Positions 53,125 to 62,456 of a stretch of 64,000 bases of DNA are shown here, in pieces. The stretch is taken from NCBI RefSeq assembly GCF_001411495.1, contig NZ_CP012983.1, positions 1,054,001 through 1,118,000 on the forward strand. The letters are read 5' to 3'. The notes below the pieces were generated by a model that had not been told where the DNA came from, searched no databases, and saw only the letters and a list, made by a program, of their open reading frames with translations. A program made the position numbers and the translations under genes. Source of the DNA: Burkholderia cepacia ATCC 25416. GTDB taxonomy: Bacteria; Pseudomonadota; Gammaproteobacteria; Burkholderiales; Burkholderiaceae. Positions within the stretch are counted from its first letter, which is position 1. Every line of letters begins with the position of its first letter.

Positions 53125-53961
53125 TTACGCCTGCACGAAAGCCAGCAGGTCGGCGTTGAGGACGTCCGCGTTGACCGTCAGCATCCCGTGCGAATAGCCC
53201 GGATAGGTTTTCAGCGTGCCGTTCTTCAGCAGCTTGATCGACTTCAGCGCGGCATCCGCGATCGGCACGATCTGGTCGTCCTCGCCATGCAGCACGAGCG
53301 TCGGGACGGAGATCGACTTCAGGTCTTCGGTCTGGTCCGTTTCCGAAAACGCCTTGATGCCTTCGTAATGCGCTTTGGCGCTGCCTTCCATCCCCTGCCG
53401 CCACCAGTTCCGGATGACGCCCTGATGCACGGTTGCACCTTCGCGGTTGAACCCGTAGAACGGGCCGCTCGGTACATCGAGGAAGAACTGCGCGCGATTG
53501 TCGGCGAGCGCTTTCCGGAAACCGTCGAACACCTCGAGCGGCAAGCCTTCGGGGTTCGAATCGGTTTTCAGCATCAGCGGCGGCACCGCGCTGACCAGCA
53601 CCGCCTTCGCGACGCGGCCGGCCGGCTCGCCGTGCTTCGCGACGTAGCGTGCCACTTCGCCGCCGCCGGTCGAATGACCGATATGCACCGCATTGCGCAG
53701 GTCGAGCGCTTCGACGACCGCGAACGCATCGGCCGCGTAGTGATCCATGTCGTGGCCGTCCGACACCTGCGCCGACCGGCCGTGGCCGCGCCGGTCGTGC
53801 GCAATCACGCGATAGCCCTTCTGGACGAAGAAGAGCATCTGCGCATCCCAGTCGTCGCTCGACAGCGGCCAGCCATGGTGGAACATGATGGGCTGCGCGT
53901 CCTTCGGGCCCCAGTCCTTGTAGAAAATCTCGACGTGATCCTTCGTTGTGACGTATGGCAT
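53125..53961 (-). CDS. Alpha/beta hydrolase of the cofactor-free haloperoxidase type
   Basis: A 278-residue alpha/beta-hydrolase. The nucleophile is Ser in AVHIGHSTGGGEVARYV, the acid is Asp in LVLHGEDDQIVPIADAA, and the base is His in KTYPGYSHGML; all three are in the order expected for non-heme chloroperoxidases (perhydrolases). The oxyanion-hole segment is FHHGWPLSSDDW. The start at 53961 has an AGGAGC ribosome site. Such enzymes are esterases or perhydrolases in vivo. It is monocistronic, ended by a clear terminator. Confidence 0.93.
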   Translation of the reverse strand: MPYVTTKDHVEIFYKDWGPKDAQPIMFHHGWPLSSDDWDAQMLFFVQKGYRVIAHDRRGHGRSAQVSDGHDMDHYAADAFAVVEALDLRNAVHIGHSTGGGEVARYVAKHGEPAGRVAKAVLVSAVPPLMLKTDSNPEGLPLEVFDGFRKALADNRAQFFLDVPSGPFYGFNREGATVHQGVIRNWWRQGMEGSAKAHYEGIKAFSETDQTEDLKSISVPTLVLHGEDDQIVPIADAALKSIKLLKNGTLKTYPGYSHGMLTVNADVLNADLLAFVQA

Positions 53962-54380
53962 CGCGATGCTCCTGTGACGTGGATGAACATGGCACACTGG
54001 CCGGGAGCCATTATCGGACAGTATTGTCAAACGATGACGCCACGATGCAAGCGGCCGTAAACAATCCGACCAACGTGCCCCCCTCCCCCGCCCGAAGGGC
54101 GAACGATGGCGCTGCGTCAACTGTATAAGGCTGGACTGGACCGAACAGACAGCGTCAGATCGTCTGACTCGGTTCGGCCAAGAACGGTCGATCGACACGG
54201 CGCCTAGATCGCTGACAATCGGGGCGCATTCACCAAATTGGTAGTTGCGGTCCTGAACGCTCCGGTACGTAGAATTTTGAATATCACGTGGTGGCGCACG
54301 CATAACTACCTAGCCCAATAGTTGCGTAGGCCGTCCGATGCTGACTCATGCTAGTCTCCGAAGACGAAAGGGAGGCTTTC
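53962..54380. other. Intergenic boundary region holding dispersed repeat copy B
   Basis: About 420 bases with no supported gene. The repeat at 54121-54180 matches one at 23251-23310. From here to about 58.2 kb the DNA is less GC-rich and gene fragments accumulate. Confidence 0.5.
54121..54180. repeat. 60-base dispersed repeat, copy B
   Basis: Matches 23251-23310 at 49 of 60 positions. It contains an imperfect inverted repeat (CCGAACAGAC near 54141 and GTCTGACTCGGTTCGG near 54162) which could form a stem or be a recombinase target. It is non-coding and precedes a run of decayed genes. Confidence 0.7.
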
Positions 54381-54620
54381 ATGCAACGAACGATCGCGTA
54401 CCGCGGCTTCGAGATTCAGGTCGAATTGACTCCGGCTGCTGATGAGGACACCTTTGACGTGACCTTTCAGATTAAAGGCGCCACAAACCTCGAAGTGCTC
54501 GGCGCGCGGGGAGGCCGCATCTCGTTGCGCAACGGCCCTTTTACTGAGCGATGGGCCTATCTGGTAGCCGAAATCGCCGGCCAAGCTGCTATCGACGTGT
54601 TACTCGGTCCCGTCGACTGA
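54381..54620 (+). CDS. Small protein of unknown function
   Basis: A 79-residue protein with a good GGGAGG ribosome site before the ATG at 54381. It starts MQRTIAYRGFEIQVELTPAA and contains VTFQIKGATNLEVLGARGG and ERWAYLVAEIAGQAAIDVLL. It is a soluble, mixed alpha/beta sequence without membrane or signal segments. The family is not recognised. The neighbouring DNA holds only gene fragments, so it may be an intact survivor or a passenger. Confidence 0.6.
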   Translation: MQRTIAYRGFEIQVELTPAADEDTFDVTFQIKGATNLEVLGARGGRISLRNGPFTERWAYLVAEIAGQAAIDVLLGPVD

Positions 54621-54665
54621 TTCCATGTTTGTTTCCCGATGCAATACTCTCAGTGATCGCATAGG

Positions 54666-54911
54666 GGACGGCGCTATTGCACTGGCTATATCAGCGATGT
54701 GGGTTTGCCGCCCGTTGCGGCGCCGATGGATTTCGCGGGGTGGTTCGAAGCCTATGTGGGCGGTAGCTGGCCGACCTTCGATCCGCGAAACAACGCGCCG
54801 CGTATTGGACGTGTTTTGATGGCATACGGGCGCGATGCCGCGGATGTCGCGATCAGCAATGCATTCGGGGCCGCCGTGCTAACGCACTTCAAGGTGCACT
54901 GCGACCAGTAA
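54666..54911 (+). pseudogene. Transglutaminase-like protein, C-terminal fragment
   Basis: In one frame the translation reads [19 protein letters not shown], then [40 protein letters not shown] and [19 protein letters not shown]. The R-x-C-T-G-Y and W-x-T-F-D-x-R-x-N segments (family: R-Y-C-x-G-Y, then H/W-x-T-F-D) are the C-terminal half of a transglutaminase-like cysteine peptidase. The N-terminal half with the catalytic Cys is missing and no start codon with a ribosome site remains. Confidence 0.7.
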
Positions 54912-55126
54912 GGACCGAGCTACGATCCTGCCGACGCTGAGCCGGCGCGGAAATGTACGGATAGGATGCGTCGCGTGGCAACGTCGCCGTTCGAATCGAA
55001 CGGTGAATTGCGCAGAGCTGAGCGTTCGTGGCGCAACGTCCTAAGACTGGTCAAAGCATTGAGCCCCCCCCAGCGGCCGCTTTGGAGAAGGTTGAATGCC
55101 CGTTGTGGGTCGATCACGGCCCTTGA

Positions 55127-55396
55127 TGAAGTGACGGTGAACAGGCCCATCAGGAACGACGACGGACCCATCACCGACACCGTGACCAGCATCAGGTTGC
55201 GCCGAGCGTGCCGCAGATCACCGCGCCGAGCGGACGGGCCGCGGGTCCCGCCCAGAAGCTCACCAGCGACGCGGTCGGGTCGAGCGACGGAAAGAACAGC
55301 TTCGGAGATCGTCGCCGCGACGACACCGTACAACGCGAAGTCGAACCATTCCAGCGCCGTGCCGAAGGTGGCGCGCGCCACCGCGCGACGGACCAT
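55127..55396 (-). pseudogene. MHS-family MFS transporter, frameshifted N-terminal fragment
   Basis: On the minus strand MVRRAVARATFGTALEWFDF and ALYGVVAATISE match the start of metabolite:proton symporters (MHS family). The expected continuation, KLFFPSLDPTASLVSFWAGP and AARPLGAVICGTLG, is present in another frame, and RRNLMLVTVSVMGPSSFLMG returns to the first. At least two frameshifts or small deletions therefore break the gene, and everything after the first two or three helices is gone. The bases from 54912 to 55126 and 55397 to 55577 show no further recognisable gene. Confidence 0.75.
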
Positions 55397-55577
55397 CAGG
55401 TGAGCCTGGGGGGGGCGCTCGGGCACAGTTCGAGCGCCGATTGTGGGCGCGATCGGCAGGCCAGCCACGCCACGGCCCGCGAAGACGATCCGATAGCGCT
55501 GCCCCTTGCTCGCCATAACGTGAAATCTCTCGATGCGCTGGGGCGGCTAGATGACCAAACGACCCTACTGGCGGCAA

Positions 55578-57863
55578 TCAAAAGCTTTTGGTCAGGCCTA
55601 CCCCCAAGGTACGGCCGCGACCGACCGAAACCAGTTGCATGCCGGAGTACAGGCTGCCGAAGGTTTCATAGCGTTTGTCGAAAAGATTCCGGCCGAACAG
55701 ATAGACTTCGAGATCCTTGTTTTTCCATCCAATCTGGGCATTCACAAGGCTATAGGCATCAAGGTAATAAGATTTGTCGATATCCGCGGTGCGCTTGCCT
55801 GTGTATTGGTATTGAAGGTCGGCGGAGAGCTTGCCCGGCAAATGAATCGCCTTGGCTGAGGTTTCGTATTGCAGCCCGGCCGTCGCCGTCCATTTCGGTG
55901 TGTTCGGAACAGGATTGCCAGTGACCGTATTGACCGCGGCGCCGTTGGCTCCGAGTTCGCTATGGATGTAGCCGACGCCCCCGGAGAAGCTCAAGCCTTC
56001 AGCGATGAGCGCGCGCGCCTGCAATTCGAAACCACTGGTCTTGTAGTCCTGATATGTTGTCCGAAAGGCGCCAAGCGAAGGATCGAGATAGGACATGACA
56101 CCGTTCTTGATGTCGTTGTGATAGACGCTGGCATCGATCTGAAGACGATGGCTAAGAAGATCGGCCTTGACGCCCGCTTCGTAAGTCCACCCCAAAGCGG
56201 CCGGATAGGGGTTGCCCACGATGCCATCGACAGGATAGCTAAAGAGCGGGTACACCCGTGACGCGTGACCACGAGCAACCGACACGTAGCTTTGAATGTC
56301 GTTCGTCCACTTGAAGGATAGTGCTACCCGACCTGTCGGATAGGTTTGCGACGTTGAGTTGGAGCCGGTCAGCGAAGCGAGGCCCAGGGAGTTGCCCTGC
56401 TTCATCTCGATATTGTCATGGCTTACCCGGCCGCCGATCGAGAACTCCCAGCGGTTCGCAAAGGGGATCGAAACGTCCCCGAACAGTCCTAGGTTGGTCG
56501 TATCGAGATTGCTTTTCATCGCGACTGAGCCGGAATACGGAGGCGGCGCGCACTGCGTACTGCTGCACCAGCGTATGCCGTTGGTTCGCATGGCACTGGC
56601 ACCGACGACCCAGCGAACCGGGGCACCCTCGAGTGAATTCAGCCGAATCTCCTGGCTGAAGATGTTCTCCTGATCCGTTGAGTGGCCCACGTTACTGGAT
56701 GCGGGGAACCCGATCGCGTCATAGACAAGTTTGTCCACGAGATCGAGTTCGCTTTCCAGCTTGTTGTGCTGGTAGGAACTGATGGAAGTGAGCTGGAAAT
56801 TCTTGAAAAAATGCTCGACGGTCACGGTGGCGCCCGCTTGCGTTGTCTTCAAGTCCGGCTCGGTCAGGATGCCACTGGTCGGAAACTGACTGGCGCTACG
56901 CAGGACATAGAGCGGGGAGTTAGCCTGATCATGCAGATAGTTACCCGTCACTGTGATGATCGTGTCGTCCAGCCCCGTGAAGCGTAGTCCTCCACGGAAT
57001 GCACCGATGTCGCGCTTGCCCAGCTTGTCGGTGTAACGGCTACTGATATCGCCATTCTCATGGCCGTAACGGATCGCCATCCGTCCGTCAAGTTGTCCGG
57101 GCACGATATTGCCGCCAAGAACTGCCTCGCCCATGCGATAGCCGTGTTCGCCGACCTCGGTTGTCACGTGAACATCCCGAGTTCCGTCAGGCTGCTTCGT
57201 GACAACGTTGATAGCGCCACCCAGTGCATTGGTTCCCCATAGCGTGCCTTGGGGACCGCGCAGCACTTCGATATGGTCGACGTCGAGCAACATGTTCGAC
57301 GCGCTCATCATGCTGTTCGGCACACCATCGACATTGAATGCGATCGTGCCATCGGAGTAGTTGGCAGGCGTCCCAAGTGAACTGACACCGCGAATTGAGA
57401 ACCACTGGGAGCCTGTGGCGCGGCTGACCCATTGCACATTGGGCGCATGGCCGGCGATAGCCACACCTGGATCGAAGGGCGATTCCTTCAGGGTCTTCGC
57501 CTGCAGAACCGTGATGCTTTCAGGCACATCCTGAAGGCGTTCGGTCGTTTTCCGGGCGGTGACCGTGACGGGCTCGAGGACCGTGCTCTCTGCGCTCGAT
57601 GCCGACGTACCGCTATCCGGCGACTCAGTGGTTGATTGCGCTTGCTTTCCTTCGGTAGCGAACACGTCTGGAGCAGCGACGGCGACGGCTGCGGCAATCG
57701 TTGCGTTGAGCAATGTATGTCGGACGGTACGGACGACACGCAAGCCACACGCCGGGAGCCCTTCGCGCATCGCATCGATCGAGCCTGAACTTCTGCCAAG
57801 GGATTGATGAAAGGGAGAGCGATGTACCGCACATTGCCCTTCAATATGAGGCGTGTTAGACAT
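55578..57863 (-). CDS. TonB-dependent receptor, third in window, possibly acquired
   Basis: A 761-residue TonB-dependent receptor, divergent from an RND efflux operon. A TonB box-like start (VLEPVTVTARKTTERLQDVP) follows the signal region (LLNATIAAAVAVAAPDVFA). The plug contains SIRGVSSLGTPANYSDGTIA and HIEVLRGPQGTLWGTNALGG, and the barrel ends with LGVGLTKSF. It belongs to the iron-siderophore/hydrophobic-ligand group, with R-G-P-Q-G-T-L-W-G-T typical of sphingomonad-like receptors, unlike the other two. The N-terminus of the 57863 start is long before the signal region; an ATG at 57770 gives a conventional length. Codon use is less GC-rich than the core genes. Confidence 0.9.
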   Translation of the reverse strand: MSNTPHIEGQCAVHRSPFHQSLGRSSGSIDAMREGLPACGLRVVRTVRHTLLNATIAAAVAVAAPDVFATEGKQAQSTTESPDSGTSASSAESTVLEPVTVTARKTTERLQDVPESITVLQAKTLKESPFDPGVAIAGHAPNVQWVSRATGSQWFSIRGVSSLGTPANYSDGTIAFNVDGVPNSMMSASNMLLDVDHIEVLRGPQGTLWGTNALGGAINVVTKQPDGTRDVHVTTEVGEHGYRMGEAVLGGNIVPGQLDGRMAIRYGHENGDISSRYTDKLGKRDIGAFRGGLRFTGLDDTIITVTGNYLHDQANSPLYVLRSASQFPTSGILTEPDLKTTQAGATVTVEHFFKNFQLTSISSYQHNKLESELDLVDKLVYDAIGFPASSNVGHSTDQENIFSQEIRLNSLEGAPVRWVVGASAMRTNGIRWCSSTQCAPPPYSGSVAMKSNLDTTNLGLFGDVSIPFANRWEFSIGGRVSHDNIEMKQGNSLGLASLTGSNSTSQTYPTGRVALSFKWTNDIQSYVSVARGHASRVYPLFSYPVDGIVGNPYPAALGWTYEAGVKADLLSHRLQIDASVYHNDIKNGVMSYLDPSLGAFRTTYQDYKTSGFELQARALIAEGLSFSGGVGYIHSELGANGAAVNTVTGNPVPNTPKWTATAGLQYETSAKAIHLPGKLSADLQYQYTGKRTADIDKSYYLDAYSLVNAQIGWKNKDLEVYLFGRNLFDKRYETFGSLYSGMQLVSVGRGRTLGVGLTKSF

Positions 57864-58201
57864 TAAACGAGACTCATTTGCATTATCGGGATCGTCAATT
57901 TACCGATTCGCCGACACACCTCCGTAGCGAGATTTGGCCAATTCCTTGTTCAATCAGGCCAAGTGTATGTCTTTCCATCGAGATGGCCGTATTGCGAAAT
58001 AAATTGACTAGATTTCGCAATGTAGAAGTGTGGCTGCACGGGTAGGCTGCGCCTCATCGTGGCCTGCCATGCCTGTTCTCTGGCCGGCCGAGAACTTCGT
58101 CCTTCCCGAGGAATACCTGTGCACTCACATATCATCGGTAGATCGGCCATGCGCGGCCGTTCAAGCGCCATTTCGATCCCCTTTGCTCGAGCGGGGCGCG
58201 C
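57864..58201. other. Divergent promoter region of the receptor and the efflux operon
   Basis: About 340 bases, notably AT-rich for this genome. It contains the ATTGCGAAAT inverted repeat described separately and a second weaker one (TTGGCC at 57934-57939 with GGCCAA at 57957-57962). It must carry promoters for both directions. Confidence 0.5.
57991..58021. promoter_or_regulatory. Operator-like inverted repeat upstream of the RND efflux operon
   Basis: ATTGCGAAAT (57991-58000) is perfectly mirrored by ATTTCGCAAT (58012-58021) around an 11-base spacer that itself contains TTGACT. The arrangement is typical of TetR- or LysR-controlled efflux promoters. No regulator gene lies beside the operon within the window. 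Confidence 0.6.
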
Positions 58202-59350
58202 ATGAGCACCGCCGCTATCTCCCGTACCAAACCCATTGTCATAAGCGTTGTTGGGCTGGTCGTGGTCTTCGGCCTGCTGTATGCCTGGCGCGCTGTTCGA
58301 AGCGGCGGCGCAGAACAACAGGCCATGCCGCCGATGCCTGTCTCGACGATCCGCGCAGAGCCTCGCAGTGTGGCCGACGAGTGGCAGGCCGTTGGCAGCC
58401 TGCAAGCCGTGCATGACGTGCTGCTGGCTCCCGATACCTCGGGGCGGGTGACCGCCGTCAATTTCGACGCAGGCCAGTCCGTGAAGGAAGGGGCGGTGCT
58501 GATTCAGCTCTACGATGCCCCCGAACAAGCGGATCGTGCCGCTGCCGTGGCCAAAGCCGATTTCGCCCAGTTGCAACTCAGGCGTTCGCAAGCGTTGGCG
58601 CCTACCGGCGCGGAACCGCGCGAATTGCTCGAACAACATAAGGCGGACGCTGCCCAGACTGCCGCGGCAGTCCGGCAACTGGACGCACGCATTCAGCAAA
58701 AGTCGATTCGCGCGCCGTTCTCCGGTCAGTTAGGTATCCGGCGGATCAACCTGGGTCAGTATCTCAATGCCGGTGACGCGATCGCCACGCTGACCCAGCT
58801 CGATCCGCTCTATGTCAACTTCACGTTGCCGCAGCAGGATATGCCCAGGCTGACGTCGGGCGCACCGGTTCAGGTAACGGTGGATGCTGTGCCGGGGCGG
58901 GTATTCACCGCCAGGATCAGCGCCATCGAACCGCGTATCGATGGAGAAACCCGCAATGTGGCCGTTCAGGCACTGTTGCCCAATACCGACCGGTTGCTGA
59001 AACCCGGCATGTATGTGACGGCGCGGCTGGTATTGCCCGCCACGACGGACAATATCGTATTGCCGCTGACGGCGATCCAGACTTCGGCCTCCGGTGACAG
59101 CGTGGTGGTCGTGAAAGGGGCCGACGCGCAGGGAGTCGGCAAGGCGGTTGCCGTGCCGGTCATCACCGGCCGCCGGCTCGGGGAGGAGGTTCTGGTATCC
59201 CAAGGCATCAAGCCTGGCGACATCGTGGTGATGGCTGGCCAGAACCGTCTTCCGCCCGGTGCGACCGTAAAAATCAACGGCACGCCCCCTTCGGCAACGG
59301 CGACACCTGACGCCCCGGCCGTTGTGTCCTCCAGCGCCAGCGCGCGGTAA
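58202..59350 (+). CDS. RND efflux periplasmic adaptor (membrane fusion) protein
   Basis: A 382-residue adaptor of the HlyD/MexH class. A single N-terminal membrane segment (IVISVVGLVVVFGLLYAWRA) is followed by the biotinyl-lipoyl halves (VLLAPDTSGRVTAVNFDAGQ and SIRAPFSGQLGIRRINLGQY), a helical hairpin between them, and the beta-barrel and membrane-proximal domains. It bridges the inner-membrane pump to the outer-membrane channel. It is first of three co-transcribed genes, and the pump follows 13 bases later. The pair is most like MexHI-type systems; the substrate is unknown. Confidence 0.93.
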   Translation: MSTAAISRTKPIVISVVGLVVVFGLLYAWRAVRSGGAEQQAMPPMPVSTIRAEPRSVADEWQAVGSLQAVHDVLLAPDTSGRVTAVNFDAGQSVKEGAVLIQLYDAPEQADRAAAVAKADFAQLQLRRSQALAPTGAEPRELLEQHKADAAQTAAAVRQLDARIQQKSIRAPFSGQLGIRRINLGQYLNAGDAIATLTQLDPLYVNFTLPQQDMPRLTSGAPVQVTVDAVPGRVFTARISAIEPRIDGETRNVAVQALLPNTDRLLKPGMYVTARLVLPATTDNIVLPLTAIQTSASGDSVVVVKGADAQGVGKAVAVPVITGRRLGEEVLVSQGIKPGDIVVMAGQNRLPPGATVKINGTPPSATATPDAPAVVSSSASAR

Positions 59351-59363
59351 AGGAAACCACGCC

Positions 59364-62300
59364 ATGCGCTTTACAGACATCTTCATCCGTCGACCCATCC
59401 TGGCACTGGTCGTCAGCCTGCTCATTCTGTTGATGGGCGCCACGTCGATTTTCCTGTTGCCTGTGCGGCAATACCCCTATCTCGAAAACGCCACCATCAC
59501 GGTCAGTACCACGCTTCCGGGGGCAACCCAGGACGTGATGCAGGGTTTCGTGACCACGCCGATCGCGCAGTCCATCGCCACGGCCAGCGGCATTGAATAC
59601 CTGAGTTCGACTACCACGCAAGGCAAGAGCGAGATCAAGGCGCGATTGGTGCTCAACGCCAACGCCGATCGAGCGATGACCGAAATCCTTGCCAAGGTGC
59701 AGCAGGTCAAGTACCAGTTGCCGGCAGGCATCACCGATCCGGTCATCAGCAAGTCCACCGAGGGCGGTACAGCCGTGCAATACATCGCCTTCTACAGCAA
59801 GACGCTGTCGATCCCGCAAGTGACGGATTTCGCGTCGCGGGTTGCGCAACCTCTGCTCACCAGCATTCCGGGGGTGGCCTCGGCGGACGTCTATGGCGGC
59901 CAGACGCTGGCCATGCGCATCTGGATCGACCCGGTGAGGTTGGCCGCGCGCGGGCTGTCGGCCGGCGAGATATCGGCCGCGCTGCGCGCCAACAACGTGC
60001 AGGCCGCGCCGGGCCAGCTCAAGAGCGCGCTGACCGTCACCAACATCAGCGCGGCCACCGATTTGCGCAGCGTCGAGGACTTCCGCCAGATGGTCGTGAA
60101 GTCGAGCGCCGGCGGAGGCGTCGTGCGGTTGTCAGATGTCGCCACCGTGGAAATAGGTGGCCAAAACTACAATAGCCTCTCGTTCGCCACCGGCATACCC
60201 GCGATATTCGTCGCCATCCAGCCGACGCCGGCCGGGAATCCACTGGAGATCGTCAAGCAGGCCAACGAACTGCTGACCAGGATTCGTGCAATGGCGCCCC
60301 CAGGACTGACGGTAGCGCCGAACTACAATGTCGCGCGCTTCGTCAATGCTTCGATCGAGGAAGTCAAACACACGCTGGTGGAAGCCATCGTGATCGTGAT
60401 CGCGGTGATCTTCCTGTTCCTCGGCACGTTCCGCGCGGTGATCATTCCGGTCGTCACCATTCCGTTGTCGCTGGTCGGTACCGCTGCGTTGATGCTGGTC
60501 TGCGGTTTTTCGATCAACCTGTTGACCCTGCTGGCGATGGTGCTGGCGATCGGTCTGGTGGTAGACGATGCCATCGTCGTGGTGGAGAACATCCATCGAC
60601 ACATTGAGGAGGGGCTGACACCTGTGCGCGCGGCCCTGCTCGGCGCACGCGAAATCGTCGGGCCGGTGATCGCCATGACTATCACATTGGCGGCGGTCTA
60701 TGCGCCAATCGGCATGATGGGTGGACTGACCGGCGCGCTGTTCAAGGAGTTCGCCTTCACATTGGCCGGCTCGGTCATCGTCTCGGGAGTAGTCGCGCTG
60801 ACGCTCTCGCCGGTGATGAGCTCGATGCTGCTCAGTTCCAGGCAGGGCGAGGGACGGCTGGCGAAGCGGGTCGAGCACTACATGGAAGGGCTGACGGCGT
60901 TCTATGGGCGCCTGCTGGCCCGCACGCTAGCCGCTCGCGGTGCGGTGCTGCTGGTCGGTGTGGCCGTGCTGGCCGCCATCGCGGTGCTGTTCACCGGCAC
61001 TCGCCGCGAATTGGCGCCGACCGAGGATCAAGGCGCCGTCATCGTCGTCACCAAGGCCCCGCAATATGCGGGCGTCGGCTACACCGCCCGCTATGCTCAG
61101 CAGATCGAAAAGCTGTTCGAGCAGATTCCCGAGTTCGACAGCAGCTTCATGAACATCGGCGACTCCGCCGGTGGCCAGAACATGATGCTGGGTGGCGCGA
61201 TCCTCAAGGACTGGTCGAAACGCAAGCGGTCGGCCACCGAGATCCAGGGGCAGATTCAAGCCGCCGGCGGCGCCATCGACGGCGAGACGTTGACCGCCGT
61301 GCAGTTGCCCCCGCTACCGGGTTCCAGCGGCGGCCTGCCGGTGCAGATGGTGCTGCGCTCGCCCGACGACTTCAAGACGCTGTACGAGACCGGCGAGAAG
61401 ATCAAGGCAGCGGCCTATGCCAGCGGTCTGTTCCTCTACGTGCAGAACGACCTGTCCTACGACAGCCCGCAGGCGCACATCACGATCGACAATGCGAAGG
61501 CCAGCGAAATGGGGGTGACCATGCAGTCTGTCGCCGATACCCTTGCCGTGCTGGTCGGCGAAAACTACGTCAATCGCTTCAACTTCCACGACCGCTCCTA
61601 TGACGTGATTCCGCAAGTGCGCGGCGCCGAGCGTATGACACCGGAAGACCTCGGGCGTTTCTATGTCAAAACGACCTCCGGCGCACTGGTGCCATTGTCA
61701 ACCGTGACGCATGTCGAGATGCGCCCGCAAGCGAACCAGCTCACCCAGTTCGGCCAGATGAATTCGACCACGCTCGAAATGCTGCCGGCGCCGGGCGTGA
61801 GCATGGGCGAGGCTGTGAAGTTCCTGCAATCGCAGCCGCTGCCGCCCGGCACCAGTGTGGACTGGCTCAGCGACAGCCGCCAGTTCGTGCAGGAAGGCAA
61901 CCGTCTGCTGATCTCATTCTGCTTCGCGCTGGTGGTGATCTTCCTGGTGCTGGCGGCGCAATTCGAGAGCCTGCGCGATCCGCTGGTGATCCTGGTGACG
62001 GTGCCGCTGGCGGTTTGCGGCGCACTGGTGCCGCTGTGGCTGGGCTTTGCCACGCTCAATATCTACACCCAGATCGGATTGGTCACCTTGATCGGCCTGA
62101 TCTCCAAGCACGGCATCCTGATGGTCACTTTCGCCAACCATATCCAGCACCACGAAAACCTGAGCCGCATCGAGGCGATCGAGAAGGCCGCGGCGGTGCG
62201 GATGCGTCCCGTGCTGATGACCACCGCGGCAATGGTCGCCGGCCTTGTGCCGCTGTTGTTTGCAGACGGCGCAGGCTCGGCCAGCCGGTTCTCCATCGGC

Positions 62301-62456
62301 ATCGTGGTGGTGATGGGCATGATGGTCGGCACCTTCTTCACGCTGTTCGTACTACCCACCATCTACAGCTTCATTGCCAAGGATCACCGGGTAACAGCGG
62401 AAAGTTCTCGCGCCCGCGAACTCGCTACTGCGGAGGCTCCCGATGTCGCCCTTTAA
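59364..62456 (+). CDS. RND efflux pump, inner-membrane transporter (HAE1 family)
   Basis: A 1,030-residue resistance-nodulation-division pump. It starts MRFTDIFIRRPILALVVSLL, has the large periplasmic loops, and the helix-4 proton-relay motif VLAIGLVVDDAIVVVENIHR with two Asp residues, plus ISKHGILMVTFANHIQ in helix 10-11 carrying the Lys partner. Twelve hydrophobic helices are apparent. It exports its substrate using the proton gradient and is most like MexI/MdtB-type pumps. The start at 59364 has an AAAGGAAA ribosome site. It overlaps the outer-membrane gene by 14 bases. Confidence 0.95.
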   Translation: MRFTDIFIRRPILALVVSLLILLMGATSIFLLPVRQYPYLENATITVSTTLPGATQDVMQGFVTTPIAQSIATASGIEYLSSTTTQGKSEIKARLVLNANADRAMTEILAKVQQVKYQLPAGITDPVISKSTEGGTAVQYIAFYSKTLSIPQVTDFASRVAQPLLTSIPGVASADVYGGQTLAMRIWIDPVRLAARGLSAGEISAALRANNVQAAPGQLKSALTVTNISAATDLRSVEDFRQMVVKSSAGGGVVRLSDVATVEIGGQNYNSLSFATGIPAIFVAIQPTPAGNPLEIVKQANELLTRIRAMAPPGLTVAPNYNVARFVNASIEEVKHTLVEAIVIVIAVIFLFLGTFRAVIIPVVTIPLSLVGTAALMLVCGFSINLLTLLAMVLAIGLVVDDAIVVVENIHRHIEEGLTPVRAALLGAREIVGPVIAMTITLAAVYAPIGMMGGLTGALFKEFAFTLAGSVIVSGVVALTLSPVMSSMLLSSRQGEGRLAKRVEHYMEGLTAFYGRLLARTLAARGAVLLVGVAVLAAIAVLFTGTRRELAPTEDQGAVIVVTKAPQYAGVGYTARYAQQIEKLFEQIPEFDSSFMNIGDSAGGQNMMLGGAILKDWSKRKRSATEIQGQIQAAGGAIDGETLTAVQLPPLPGSSGGLPVQMVLRSPDDFKTLYETGEKIKAAAYASGLFLYVQNDLSYDSPQAHITIDNAKASEMGVTMQSVADTLAVLVGENYVNRFNFHDRSYDVIPQVRGAERMTPEDLGRFYVKTTSGALVPLSTVTHVEMRPQANQLTQFGQMNSTTLEMLPAPGVSMGEAVKFLQSQPLPPGTSVDWLSDSRQFVQEGNRLLISFCFALVVIFLVLAAQFESLRDPLVILVTVPLAVCGALVPLWLGFATLNIYTQIGLVTLIGLISKHGILMVTFANHIQHHENLSRIEAIEKAAAVRMRPVLMTTAAMVAGLVPLLFADGAGSASRFSIGIVVVMGMMVGTFFTLFVLPTIYSFIAKDHRVTAESSRARELATAEAPDVAL

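Noticed and set aside
54920..55516. A 198-residue minus-strand protein as a real gene
   Set aside because: Only part matches an MHS transporter, and the expected missing piece is in another frame, showing decay.
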